From Clonostachys chloroleuca (taxonomy: Eukaryota > Ascomycota > Sordariomycetes > Hypocreales > Bionectriaceae), in the NCBI GenBank assembly GCA_037952775.1, contig JBANAY010000003.1, positions 32,984,001 to 33,048,000 on the forward strand: 64,000 nt of DNA. Reading direction: 5' to 3'. The translations under genes and the position numbers were made by a program. The first letter of the stretch is position 1; every line of letters starts with the position of its first letter. Positions 31,301-42,711 of this stretch are shown here, piece after piece. The notes under the pieces were generated by a model that saw nothing but the letters and a program-made list of their open reading frames with translations, made no database searches and was not told where the DNA came from.

Positions 31301-34300
31301 TTGAACGGCTCGTTCATGATAGCCTTAGTTGCCAGCTCAATGAGGTCAACACCCATAACCTTGGATACGAAGGGGAAAGATCGAGAGGCACGGACGTTGC
31401 ACTCAATGACCTTGATATCGTTGTCCTTGGCGATGAACTGAATGTTGAAGGGCCCAGTGACGTTGAGGGCGGCACCAATCTTGCGAGTTGCCTCCTCAAT
31501 TCTCTTGATTGTGGTGCGCTCAAGATCCTGGGGAGGGAGAATGAGGGTAGCATCACCGGAGTGGACACCAGCGTTTTCAACATGCTCAGAGACAAAGTGA
31601 CCGATAACCTCTCCGTCTTTGGCCACAGCATCCATTTCAATCTCCTTGGCATTCTCGATGTACTTGGTGATGACCACGGCTAATAATTAACTAAGTATTA
31701 GTAATAACTATATTGAAGGAATAATAAACTTACGGTGATCTCGAGAAACTTCGGCAGCCTGGGCGAGGTAGCTCTCCAAGTCCTTCTCAGAGTACACCGT
31801 GTTCATGGCGGCGCCTGAAAGAACGTAAGAGGGACGCACAAGAACAGGGTATGTGACCTTTTGGCAGAAGCTCTTGGCCTCCTCGAAGCTGGTAAGCTCT
31901 TTCCAGGTAGGTTGGTCCACCTCAATGCGGTCCAGCATTCGGGAGAACTTGTATCTGTTCTCTGCACTGTCAATCATCTCTGGGGATGTTCCCAACACCT
32001 TGGCGCCGGCACGATGCAGAGGGAGTGCAATGTTGTTGGGCAATTGTCCAGACATGGCTCCCAAAATGCCTTGCGCACCTTCAAGGTCATAGATATCCAA
32101 AGAAGTTTCCAGATCAATTGTCTCGAAGTAGAGACGGTCGGATTCATCATAATCAGAACTTACGGTCTCCGGGTTGGCTTAAACGCTTTATTAGCACCAT
32201 AATCATCAAATTAAACATGTTTAAAGGTTTCTGGGGCGTTTGGGATGTGTTTGAGGCTGTTCGTGATGTTCTGGAGGGTGGGCAGTGGATGTGGGGCTGC
32301 GGTGTGGGTGCATTTCCAAATTGGGAAATTAACCACGTGATATACCCACTTGGGTCGGAATCGCATGGCATACTGCCACGGCTGATGAAAGCGAGTTTCA
32401 TTTCATCATGCGAAAGGACTTGAAACTTTGTTGTTCGCGGTCCAGACGCAGCTTGAAAAGCAAATGCTAGGCAATCAATCTTCCACTTGGAAGAATGCAC
32501 AAAGAGCTGGATGCCAGAGCTTTGCCCAAGCTTGCCTGGCAACTTGATGTACCTTGTTGGGTTTCCAACTTGAGCAATGGCTCGTTATAGTAGATGCGGT
32601 ATAGGTAGTTCAGGTTAATCAACCTGAGATTGGGCATGCATGGAATGTATAGTGCTTGCCAGGTAGCCTAGCATTGGACTCGGCATGCCGCGTGGGTATT
32701 ATGGTGACCTTCCAGATCAACAAATGAGACTGGGTCCAATGGAAACCGATGAAATCCAAGTCGACCAATTGTTGAGTCCACAGCAGTAGTGAGTCGGGTA
32801 GACAGCCATGATGAAGCAATACAAAAAATCAGACAGATTATTGGTTTTGCTGTATCCACTTGGATAGGAACAAATCGACAACAAAAAACAAACAACCAAT
32901 ATGAAAAACAAATAGACAATACGAAAAACGAAAAGACAATATAAAGAATGAAAGAAATGGGTGACCTACTGTTAATCATAACAGTTTTGTAGCCTAACTC
33001 GCGAAGAGTCCGGATAGCTCTGACAGAGCACCAATCGAACTCGACGGAGGAACCAATCCTGTACACTCCCGAGCCAAGTACTACCACACCATGGTCCTCG
33101 AAGTCAAGATCGTGCTCGGATGCATTGTATGTAAGGTACAGGTAATTGGTGTAGGCAGGGAACTCGGCAGCGACGGTATCAATCTGCTTGACAAAGGGGT
33201 GGATACCCGCCTCTTGCCTGAGCCTTCGCACTGCGATCTCGTTGGAGCTCCAGAAGTTGGCCAGCTGTCGGTCGCTGAAACCAAGTCTCTTGGCCTGCAA
33301 GAGAAGGTGGGGGAGCCGGTGATGTCGGTGGTGCTGTAGTTTGACATGTCCTTGGCAAAGTTGCTCAGGCCCTTGAGCTTGCGGAGGAACCACTTGTCGA
33401 TCTTGGTCATCTCCCAGATCTTGTCGACGCTGTATCCCTCGTGCATGGCGTTTGCAATGGCAAAGAGACGCTGGTCAGAGGGAGTCTGGAGCTCATCGTC
33501 GAGCTTCATCAGGGCCGGGGTCGCGCCGAATCCGATGTTGTGGAAGTCGATAGATCGGATCGCCTTCTGGATGGCTTCCTCGAACGACCGACCGATGCTC
33601 ATGACCTCACCGACACTCTTCATAGAAGAGCCGAGCTGGGTGGACACACGGGTGAACTTCTTGAGATCCCACCTGGGCATCTTGACAACGACGTAGTCGA
33701 GAGAAGGTTCGAAGCAGGCGCAGGTCTGCTTGGTGACGGCGTTCTTGATCTCCTTCAGAGGGATACCGAGACCAAGCTTGGCGGCGATGAAGGCCAGAGG
33801 GTAGCCGGTAGCCTTGGAGGCAAGGGCAGAAGATCGCGAGAGACGGGCGTTGACCTCGATGATGCAGTACTCCCTCGAGAAGGGGTTCAGCGCATACTGA
33901 ATGTTGCACTCACCGACGACGCCCAGATGCCGGATGACATTGACTGCTGTAGTGCGGAGCATGTTGTAGTCCTCATCAGACAGAGTCTGGGAGGGGGCAA
34001 CGACAATGGAGTCACCGGTGTGAATACCCAAGGGGTCGAAGTTCTCCATGTTACAGACTGTGATGCAGTTGTCTTGGGCGTCACGGACGACTTCATACTC
34101 GATTTCCTTCCAGCCCTTCATACTTCGCTCAATCAGGACCTGGGGACTTGCAGCGAATGCCTTGTTGCACAAATCTCTTAGCTCGTCGTTATTGTTGGCA
34201 AAACCAGAGCCTAAACCTCCAAGAGCATAGGCGGCACGGACAATCACAGGGAAACCAATATCCTTGACGCATTCCATGGCTTCTGTGATGTTGTTGGCGG

Positions 34301-36097
34301 AGGCGGACTTGGCACACTTCTCGCCAATGGTCTCCATGCTTCGGGCAAAGAGCTCACGATCCTCAGTCGTGATGATGGTATCAATGGGGGTACCGAGAAC
34401 CTTGACACCGAGCTCCTCAAACTCATCCTTGAGCTGGATACCGACCTGGAGAGCGGTCTGACCACCAAAGGTAACGTAGATGGCGTCGGGGCGCTCGTAC
34501 TTGATGACCTTGCGGACGAACTCAGCGTTGACAGGGAGGAAGTACACCTTGTCGGCGAGACCCTTGGAGGTCTGAATGGTGGCAATGTTGGGGTTGATGA
34601 GCACCGTGTAGATGCCTTCCTCCTTCAGAGCTTTGATGGCCTGACTACCGGAGTAATCGAACTCGCCGGCCTGACCGATGCTCAGGCCACCACTGCCCAG
34701 GACAAGGACCTTCTTGACCGAGACACGGGGGTGGAGGCGCTCGTTCTCCTCAATGGTGCCACCGGGGAAGCTAACTGGCTTCTGGAGGAGCGTAGGGTTC
34801 TCGGCGCAGTCAGCGACGGTTTTTAAAAACACATCAAAAAGGAATTCAGTATCTCGGGGACCAGGCGTGCTCTCGGGGTGGAATTGCACACTGAAGTAAG
34901 GCTTGTCAACGTGCATGATACCCTCGTTGCTGCCATCGTTGGCGTTGACAAAGAGCTCTTGCCAGCCCTGGGGGAGGCTGGAAGCATCAACCTCGAAACC
35001 GTGGTTCTGGGAGGTGATGTGGCACTTTCCGGTCACCATGCTCGTGCAGGGGATGTTGTGGCCTCGATTTCCGAACTTCATCTTCTTTGTCTTGGCTCCG
35101 GCGGCTCTGGCGAGGAGCTGGTGTCCCAAGCAAATACCAAACACTGGGGTCTTGTTCTTCTCCATCGCTGTCGCGATGTTCTTGGCGGTGGCGTCGACGA
35201 CGGAAGGGTCACCGGGACCGTTGGAGATGAAGAGACCATCGTACTGGTCGCCGGCCTCCTTGACGATGTCATGGTCCCAAGGGACCACGAGGACCTCGAC
35301 ACCTCGCTTGAGGAAGCATCTGAGTTGGTTGTACTTCATACCCACATCGACACACAAGACCCGAATGGTTCGGCCGGAGGGGTGCTTGCGAGCAATGGAC
35401 GGCGAGGGCTTGTATAGCTTAGGCTCCTTGACGGAAACTTCAATTGATGTCAGTGTACGTTCAGCTGTTGAATTGGAGCTCCTGGGATCTTACCTTGAGC
35501 GACAAGATTCTTCTCGTTGGGGTTGCTCCACTCCACCGTCTCGAAGCTATCGAGAGAGGTGTGAGCATGAACAAGGCCGTTCTCAGCACCGTTGGTCAAG
35601 CTCTGCTTCGCAAGGCGGATCTTGCCAAGCATGCTACCTTGTTCTCGGAGCTTCTTTGTGAGGGCTCGGGTGTCGACGCCGTACATGGCGGGGATGCCCT
35701 GCTCCTTGAGCCATGTGCCGAGCGACGAGGCCGCAAGGAAATGAGAGTAGTCTTCGCCGCAATATGAGGCTGTGACCAGACCGGCAATGTGGATCCGGGA
35801 GGACTCGAAGTGAGCTGGCAGGTCGCCCAGAAGCTCGTCAAGGGACTCGTGAGAGGGAACACCGTAGTTTCCGACCAATGGGAAGGTGATGACGAGAATC
35901 TGGCCCTCGTAGGAGGGGTCAGTGACGGACTCGGGGTAGCCGACCATGCCCGTCTGGAAGACCAGCTCTCCAGCGATGCTCTTCTGGGCACCAAAGCTAT
36001 AGCCCTGGTAGGTTGAGCCATCCTGGAGCTCGAGGCAAACGAGGCCGTCGTCCTCGACGAGACGGGCCGAAGACGGCGGGGCAAGTTGAACCGCCAT
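28378..36097 (-). CDS. URA2: Pyrimidine multifunctional protein: GATase/CPSase II, DHOase-like, ATCase
   Basis: Five exons on the minus strand: 36097..35494, 35437..32970, 32177..31734, 31679..28540 and 28434..28378. Allowing one missing base at 33309-33313, the product is 2237 aa, like yeast Ura2 (2214). It makes carbamoyl phosphate from glutamine and then carbamoyl aspartate, the first two steps of UMP synthesis. The amidotransferase nucleophile is in G-I-C-L-G-H-Q (Cys near 304). Two ATP-grasp halves follow. Next is a dihydroorotase-like region (about 1510-1860) in which the metal-binding His-x-His site is replaced by A-F-V-P, so it should be inactive, as in other fungal versions. ATCase carries S-T-R-T-S-A-S-F near 2017. 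Exon 5 adds only 18 codons ([10 protein letters not shown]). Intron 2 is 792 nt, far longer than the others. The phase count across exons 1-2 is short by exactly one base, matching the frame break. Confidence 0.95.
28494..28512. repeat. G19 homopolymer in the last URA2 intron
   Basis: Nineteen consecutive G on the plus strand read as poly-C in the URA2 transcript, 27 nt after the donor at 28539 of the 105-nt last intron. Run length is likely to vary or be miscounted. Confidence 0.9.
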
Positions 36098-39000
36098 GAT
36101 GATTTATTGCCTGGGTGTAGAGAGGGGGAGAAAGAAGGTTTGTCCCTGGGGAGAATGGACGAAGAGTCGGGCGTATATGAGATAGGCGGCGCGGGGCAGA
36201 TCAACAAGCTCTCTGATGACGAAGAGGCGCGGGGTGCTCAATCGGTCTGGCAAGTGAGGGACTCGTATCTCAGAGTGCTCCCTTGGGACTGATCCAGAGG
36301 CTACTTCGCAATCATCTGCCGCGACAACCAACAATTGAGAGCTGTCTAGAGCACGCGAGCAGTTTGGATAGGAAAGAGGAGGGAGAGAAGAGGCGGAGGA
36401 GGAAAGTAAAAAAAAAAAAAATTGTAGAGGCCCAGCGGAATGGGGCCGAATCGGTACAGCAGCACCACCAAAAACTTTTTTCTCACCTTGACTACGACCT
36501 AAGGTGCCGCCAGCACCCACCACCACCGGCAACTTTAGTTGATCATATTAGTGCATGATAGGAGCTGGGAGGGAATTAGAAGCCGTCTATTGGTCAATGG
36601 CGTGGCAACAGGCCTCAAAAGGCTCTTAGAGACCCCCTGGCGAGCATCAGGCGTCCAATCCGATGGGCCCCCCTGGGTGACCTACATGCAGCAGCTCCAC
36701 TGGCCCACCGTCGCTTCTAGCCACATGCAGCCGCCGGTCACCGACCTCGCACCAGAGCTCCAGCACCAGCTGCGAGCATCGTTGTGGTTTTCCTTTTCCT
36801 CGAGGGCGAGATCCCTTCTTACGTCCAGCTTCCTTCCGCAACCCAACCCAGCGGTAGCATTCCTATCTGCTTGCGATCAAACGCTCCGGGGGCGGATGTG
36901 GGGAGAACGGTGTCAGGTACAGGGGATTCGGCTCGCATGTCCAGGATGATGATGTCAGCTCGATCTGCCCCTCCAAGAAAGGCGGTGGCTCCTGGTTAAG
37001 CCGGTTTCTGCAAACTGTTGAGATGGAGCCGACCCAGCACGTGAAGGCGAGCTGTACCAAGCCTTCGGCAAGGGTTTGACGGCGGCCCTACTGCATAGCT
37101 TGAATTGTTGGGAAGGGGAGGAGAGGCTGGAGAAACATGACAGCAACAGCGTAGCACATTGAACCCTGAGCTCTCAGCCCCAGTAAAAGTAGCTCGTATG
37201 CATGCAAGTAAGGTACTGACACGGACCGCGACGCGATGCTACACACTCTGTCTCACCAACTGGTGCGGCTAAAGGCGGCAAAGTAGCATTGCATATGAAC
37301 ATGCTTGGATGTGGTAGACATATCGAGGCTACATACAAGAGGTTCGAAAAAGAACGATAGGTAGTGGGCGCCTCGCCTAAAAAAAAACCTATACAAAAAA
37401 AACATTGCGTACCCAAGTGGCCGATCTGAGAAATGAGATATCGCATTGTAGGGCTTCTCGAAAACGTCCCATCGTCTTACCAGCGGCACAGTAAGACAAA
37501 AAGTGAAATTGAAGAATGGGAACGAATTCGGGACAATGTTTTCTTGATGCTTCAGTGTCTCATCGCCTGCCAGCACCCGAAATTTTGTGTGTGCCGACGG
37601 AGTGGGGCAACCGCCGGGCCCAGGCTCCGGCCATCTCCCGGACTGCCGGGTCTCGCTTCTTCAAATCGTCCGGGCTGAGGCCGGCACCCTACAGGAGGCT
37701 AATTAATAGAAAAATACTTTATATTCAGAGCTCATCTATATCTCTTACGGCGTATTTGGTGATTTTCAGTGTGATGGGCTAGTCAATGGTCATCAGAATC
37801 AACTATGTTAGCGTAGGAAGGACCACAGCACCGGCAATGTCAAAACATGCACAAACAACAGAAAGACGACATAGTGAAATAAACAATATTTCGGGCCAAT
37901 GTTAAATCATTATTTATATGCTATTCAAACCAATAGATAGCCGCTTGCGACTCACACGAGAGAGTGAGCTCCTGGCGTTTTGGTACATCGGTCCAGCCTG
38001 ATGGATCTAGGACCAGCTCATTGACTTCAATGAAGACCGGTACTGCCTTCAAAATTATCTGGGCGTGTATCTAATTATCGGTTGATCCCTTGGGCCGCGA
38101 CTGCAGCTCACTCTTGCGGACAACAGAGATGGCAAAACCGAGGTAGCGATTGGACGCGTGGCGATACGTGTACCGTAGCCAGCTGCCGAGATCAACCAGT
38201 AATATATAACCTGAGCCAACCCAATCATGCGCTGGACCTGCAACCATCAAAAGCATTCATCAACATGAATGGCCAGCTTAGAGAAGGCGGCGGCAGCCTA
38301 GACGCGGTATGACTCTTACCATCCCCGCCCAGTCCCCAAAAGTTGCCAGAGCTGCGGGCGAAGCCTGTAAAACGGAGTCCGAGTGCAAATTCCGAACCAG
38401 CCCCAGGCAGCTGAGCGTTGACGTACGGATAGTGCCTTTACTTATTCGCCATGCCATAATGTGCCACACTTTATTTCCTATGGAACTATGAGTTGTGGAT
38501 CTGATTCTCTGAATCAGTGAGCTTGGAGACAGCCGGGTCCATCTGGATTTTGCGGTAACGCACGGTGGGCTGGAACGCCGTGGGCAAGGTTAGACAAGTG
38601 GATGCGACTGGGTGTGGCGTCTAAACGCGTGGCGGATTCGCACTTCCATTTCCTGCGCTACTGATTGATTAATGAACTCTCCAATCACATTCTTTCCAGC
38701 TCGGTGCCTCCAACCCCCGAGGCAGGCTATTGGTGTGGTGGCCAGGCAGCATCACCCTCGGTCATTTGACAATCCCGACGAGCCATCGGCTTGACGCCAG
38801 GAACCAGAATGGTGTCTGTCCTTGGAACAATAGCCCGGTGGCAACGGTTCGCGCGATCGCCCAAGCCCGGGTTAGATGCGGAGTTGTCGTCGCCAGCACC
38901 TCACTGCCTTGGGGCTGGATGTTGACGCGGCGGAATTGCCTGAAGCTTGTACACCACTACACCAGTGCTACCGCACCACACCACCCATGAATGACATGAT

Positions 39001-39192
39001 GTATGTAGACACACGCAATACGTACGTACTTTGATACTGCCCGAGTGCAGTGAATAAATACCCGTCGCCCCTCCTTCTTCCAGATTCTCTTTCTTCACCA
39101 TTCTCTCCACGCTCATCTCTTATCCTCACATTCTCTCATAACTCCCGATATTGGCAAGTATACCTCACCAGTAACTACCACTCCCTACCACC
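36098..39192. other. 3.1-kb intergenic region between URA2 and HSP20
   Basis: The URA2 leader occupies the left end, with an A14 run at 36408-36421 (T-rich on the transcribed strand side). The rest has no convincing gene; open frames such as 36539-36949 lack domains or splice logic. At the right end a TATA-like AATAAATA at 39053-39060 and a CT-rich leader introduce HSP20. I could not see a clean heat-shock element of three alternating GAA/TTC units. Confidence 0.45.
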
Positions 39193-40403
39193 ATGGCTGC
39201 CAACCAGCGGCACCCTTTCTCGCAGTTCTGGGACTTCCTCCAGTCCCTGGACCCCAACCAAAGATCTCACGGTGAAGGCGTCGACCGTCACCCCCTCCTT
39301 TCCCTCCCGGCTTCCCCTTCGGAGGCCCTCACCACCACCCCGGGCCTCATCAATCATGGGCCGGGCCCGGCGCCGACTTCGAGCAATGGGGCCCATGGGG
39401 CCGTCCCGGTCACTGGGATCATTGGGGCCACCACGAACATGATCGCGATCACCCTTTCAGATCTCCCCATGATCACCGAGAGCCTCGACAGCAGACCCCG
39501 CCAACCCCTACTGAAGACGGGGCTGCACAGAGAAACGTCAGTGACGAGAAGCATCCCTCACCTGATACCGTGATGGATGACGAGAGTGCCACTGCTGCAC
39601 CCGATCCAGAGGAAGTTGCCCCCGAAGACTCTGACGACTACGAACGCTCCGGTCTCGGCCCACGATGGGGCCGTCACGGCGCCCGTCCCTGCGGTCGAGG
39701 AGGCAGAGGAGGACGAGGAGGCCGTGGCCACCGCGGCGGTCGTGGAGGACCACACCGAGGCCCTCCTCCTCACCACCATCACCCCTTCTCACGGCCTCCC
39801 CACCACGGCTTCCCCTTCCCTCCACCACCTCCTCCCCCCTACCGAGGAGGTCCTCTCCACCCCCCTCCACCCCCTCCCTTCGACTTCTCCGCCATGTTCC
39901 AGTCCCTCGGCAACCTAGGAAGCCACCCCTTCGTCGAGAACCTGCGCGAGCAAGTCCAGAACTTCCGCGACGCCCAGCAGCAGCAAAGCACCACCCGCTC
40001 CGGTGACAACAACGCCACCACCAACGACTCAGAAGACGAGTCCTTCTCGCCCCCCATCGACATCTTCAACACCCCGGCCGCCTACGTCCTCCACGCCGCC
40101 CTCCCCGGCGCCAAGAAGGAGGACGTCGGCGTCAACTGGGACCCGGACACCTCCACCCTCTCCATCGCCGGCGTCGTCTACCGTCCCGGCGACGAGGCCT
40201 TCCTCCAGACCCTCACCCCCTCGTCCGAGAGGCGCGTCGGCGCCTTCGAGCGCACCATAACCTTGCCCCCCGCCGGGTGCGAGAATGACGGCGAGGTCGA
40301 CGGCCTGAGCATCACCGCCAGGATGGAGGACGGCCTCCTGGTCGTCACCGTCCCCAAGGTCGAGAAGGAGTGGACCGAGATCCGCAAGGTCGACATTGAA
40401 TAA
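39193..40403 (+). CDS. Small heat-shock protein (HSP20) with long low-complexity N-terminus and a frame break
   Basis: The ATG at 39193 opens M-A-A-N-Q-R-H-P-F-S-Q-F-W-D-F-L. At a C5 run (39291-39295) the coding frame moves; one extra C gives a single 403-aa protein. After it comes a Gly/His/Trp/Pro stretch (G-P-W-G-R-P-G-H-W-D-H-W-G), an acidic patch, an RGG-type stretch (G-R-G-G-R-G-G-R-G-G) and poly-Pro/His. The alpha-crystallin domain starts near residue 286 with P-P-I-D-I-F-N-T-P-A-A-Y-V-L-H-A-A-L-P-G and ends with D-G-L-L-V-V-T-V-P-K-V. Typical fungal HSP20 proteins are about 200 aa, so the N-terminal extension is long. The family holds unfolding proteins in a refoldable state. A 53-nt intron (39272-39324, GTGAAG to GGAG) could also mend the frame but has a poor acceptor. 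Family certain, 5' model less so. Confidence 0.88.
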
Positions 40404-41145
40404 AGATGGAGGTGGCAATTTTCCTTACCATGTACGAGTTTACGAGACTGGTTGGAGAAGGAACGTCGTGTTTGCTTGATTTTTGTTCTACTGTTTGACG
40501 ACTCCTATGTCATGACTCCTATGTCATACAAGAAACACTATACACCCCAAAAAAATCGAAAAATCTAGATAAAAGCCATAGAAAAAAAATTGAATACGGT
40601 CTATGAAATCAAAATCTGTTCCAAACGTTGCCAGGTGATAATGTGATGTGATTGACTAAATGTATTTTAATCTAACAATTTCTCCGATTCTCATTGAGTC
40701 ATGCTCTCGGGACAAATGAATAGGCAAAAAGGAACAAGAAAAGTGCTGCTGCTCTTTGTGCTGGTGTTGGGGGGGGATGTGTAGATCGTTTGAGAGACTA
40801 TATATGTGCATACGTATCTATGCTTTCTGCTGCTTTGCTTTCCTGGTAAAATAAGTGTATATAGATACAAGGGCAGTCAAAAGGTGGCGTATCTAGAAGA
40901 GAAGAAGAAAACTCTCCAACCTCAGGCAGGAGGCCCAAGATTAAAACAGAAGACGGGAAGAGTAACGAGCTAGAACAAAGAAAATAAGAGTGTTACAAAG
41001 TAATAAGTGTATCCAAAGCCGAGGAGAAGTCGGACTAAGAAGTGAAGGCAAAAATCAAACTCCACATATGCCGCATAAAAATCATAACTGCTGTAATGGG
41101 GGTTGTTTGTCCTCTTCGTGTTCTCGTATAGAAAAAAATGGGGTA
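40404..41145. other. Convergent 3' region between HSP20 and the 41146 gene
   Basis: AT-rich 3' sequence with a duplicated word CTCCTATGTCAT near 40502-40527. No gene seen. Confidence 0.5.
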
Positions 41146-42711
41146 TCAATGCAATTCTTTTGTGATCTCCTCTCGGACATGTCGGCACCACTGGAGAATG
41201 GCGCGCTCAAAGCTTTGCCACGCTTCCGGGCCGCTATTAGTCACGACGCCCATGACGTCCATTGAGATGTTGATTTCGAAACGAAGCTCTGCGGCTTTGA
41301 GCCAGTAACGGAGGTTGTCAGCACACCGATACGGCTTCTGCGTGTCCGTGTGGAAGCTTGGGATGGCGCCGTAACGCCGCCAAGATTTCTTCACAATCGC
41401 ATTGTGCAATTTGATCAATCTCACGCCGTTCTGCATGGCTTGAAGAAAGGGCGTTGGAGGGTCCTGGGCGTCAGAGATAGACGTCCACTCTGGGAGAGGG
41501 TCAGATTCACTGTCCATAGATATGAGGAATGCTCGCTCGCGCTCAAGTTCGCGCCCGGTCCAGTCGCCTTGCAGCCAGGTCCAACTAGCACGCTCCGCGT
41601 TCTCAGCGGCCTCAATGTCATGCTCCTGCTTGAGTATGTCAAACACACTGTCGATCCAATTATCAATGGTGGTGACCTCTTCATCCTTCAACCCATCTTT
41701 GAAATTCCGGGTGGCCATTTGCTTCAACACATCCATGACCGCTAGGAGGTCGGTGCGAATCTCCTTCTCTGACTTAATGGCATCCAGTCGATCCGGCAAC
41801 TCGTGGGCTGTGTAGTATAGTTTTGCCGCCCGGATAGCGAGTGTGACGACATCCAAGACCTGCATTCCCTGGAGCTCATACCACGGCTGGGTGTTCTCGT
41901 CTGGCATGTTGGGGTACGCTGGTGCGTCGGGAGCCGGCTGAAAGGTTCCCGCCCTGCGGTCACTGACTTCCTTCAAGAACTTCTTTGCATCATTCAAGGA
42001 GGTTTGCAAATCGGCCTTGAGCTCCATAATGGTTGGCGGCTTCGGAACAACCTTCTCCTTGTAGTGGTATGTGCTGACAGTCGGCGGGAGCATGCCGTCA
42101 GCCTCAAAGTCCGAGTCCCCAAAGCTCCCGTCGTATGCTTCGTCCATGTCGTACTGTACAGATTCGTCCATACCAAACGACATATCAGCGGGCGCGTTCA
42201 GGTCAGGGCTGCTGCCCATCGAGGCGTACGATGAATCGGCATCGGTTCCCGCAATCTGCGGATTCGAGGCAGCCGACTCCAGTGCCGACAGGTCGAGTGT
42301 TGCCGGTTGCTTCTGTCTCTTGCGCGCAAGTTGTCCTCCCTTCCCATCAAGCAGCCCGGTACGGGCAAAGTAGTATTGCAAGTGAGCAATGCTCCCCAGG
42401 CTCATCACACTCTCGCGTGACTTGGCACTGGCGGCGAAAGATGTCGCATGGGGGCGCATATAGCCCCTGCGGCGCTGCCTGATATCATGACCAAACGAAG
42501 ATTGTCTCGAAACACGCGAGGGATAGGTTGCAGATGATATCCGTGAACCTGGGCCAAAGTCACCCATAGACAGATGGCGTGGTGTGACATCGGAGATGCC
42601 TGACGAGGCCATGGACACACATCGTGAGAGCTCAGGGCAAGCTCCGATCGCAGGAGTCGGGGAGGTATCTGGTGAGGGGGAACCGCTCCTGGGGATATTG
42701 TCGGTAGCCAT
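41146..42711 (-). CDS. Unknown fungal protein, 521 aa, Ser-rich N-terminus and helical C-terminus
   Basis: A single uninterrupted frame of 521 codons with ATG at 42711. No family is recognised. Residues 1-110 are Ser/Pro/Arg-rich with R-R-R-G-Y and R-Q-S-S-F-like sites that resemble basophilic kinase targets, suggesting a phospho-regulated disordered region. Residues about 115-135 (S-L-G-S-I-A-H-L-Q-Y-Y-F-A-R-T-G-L) look like a short conserved helix. An acidic linker covers 175-210. Residues 220-521 are predicted mostly helical, with W-Y-E-L-Q-G-M-Q-V-L-D-V-V-T-L-A-I-R-A-A-K and a C-terminal W-C-R-H-V-R-E-E-I-T-K-E. No signal peptide, transmembrane segment or catalytic motif is visible. The strong Trp and helix conservation pattern suggests a folded domain worth structural comparison. 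Coding status is well supported by length and codon use. Confidence 0.85.
   Translation of the reverse strand: MATDNIPRSGSPSPDTSPTPAIGACPELSRCVSMASSGISDVTPRHLSMGDFGPGSRISSATYPSRVSRQSSFGHDIRQRRRGYMRPHATSFAASAKSRESVMSLGSIAHLQYYFARTGLLDGKGGQLARKRQKQPATLDLSALESAASNPQIAGTDADSSYASMGSSPDLNAPADMSFGMDESVQYDMDEAYDGSFGDSDFEADGMLPPTVSTYHYKEKVVPKPPTIMELKADLQTSLNDAKKFLKEVSDRRAGTFQPAPDAPAYPNMPDENTQPWYELQGMQVLDVVTLAIRAAKLYYTAHELPDRLDAIKSEKEIRTDLLAVMDVLKQMATRNFKDGLKDEEVTTIDNWIDSVFDILKQEHDIEAAENAERASWTWLQGDWTGRELERERAFLISMDSESDPLPEWTSISDAQDPPTPFLQAMQNGVRLIKLHNAIVKKSWRRYGAIPSFHTDTQKPYRCADNLRYWLKAAELRFEINISMDVMGVVTNSGPEAWQSFERAILQWCRHVREEITKELH

Noticed and set aside
32400..32420. Possible C-box word of a C/D snoRNA in the long URA2 intron
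   Set aside because: An ATGATGA word exists on the minus strand, but no D box at suitable spacing and no terminal stem were found.
33100..33330. A 51-nt intron in place of the URA2 frame break (GTCAAA to TTGCAG)
   Set aside because: The phase does not fit the downstream frame, so it cannot rescue the protein.
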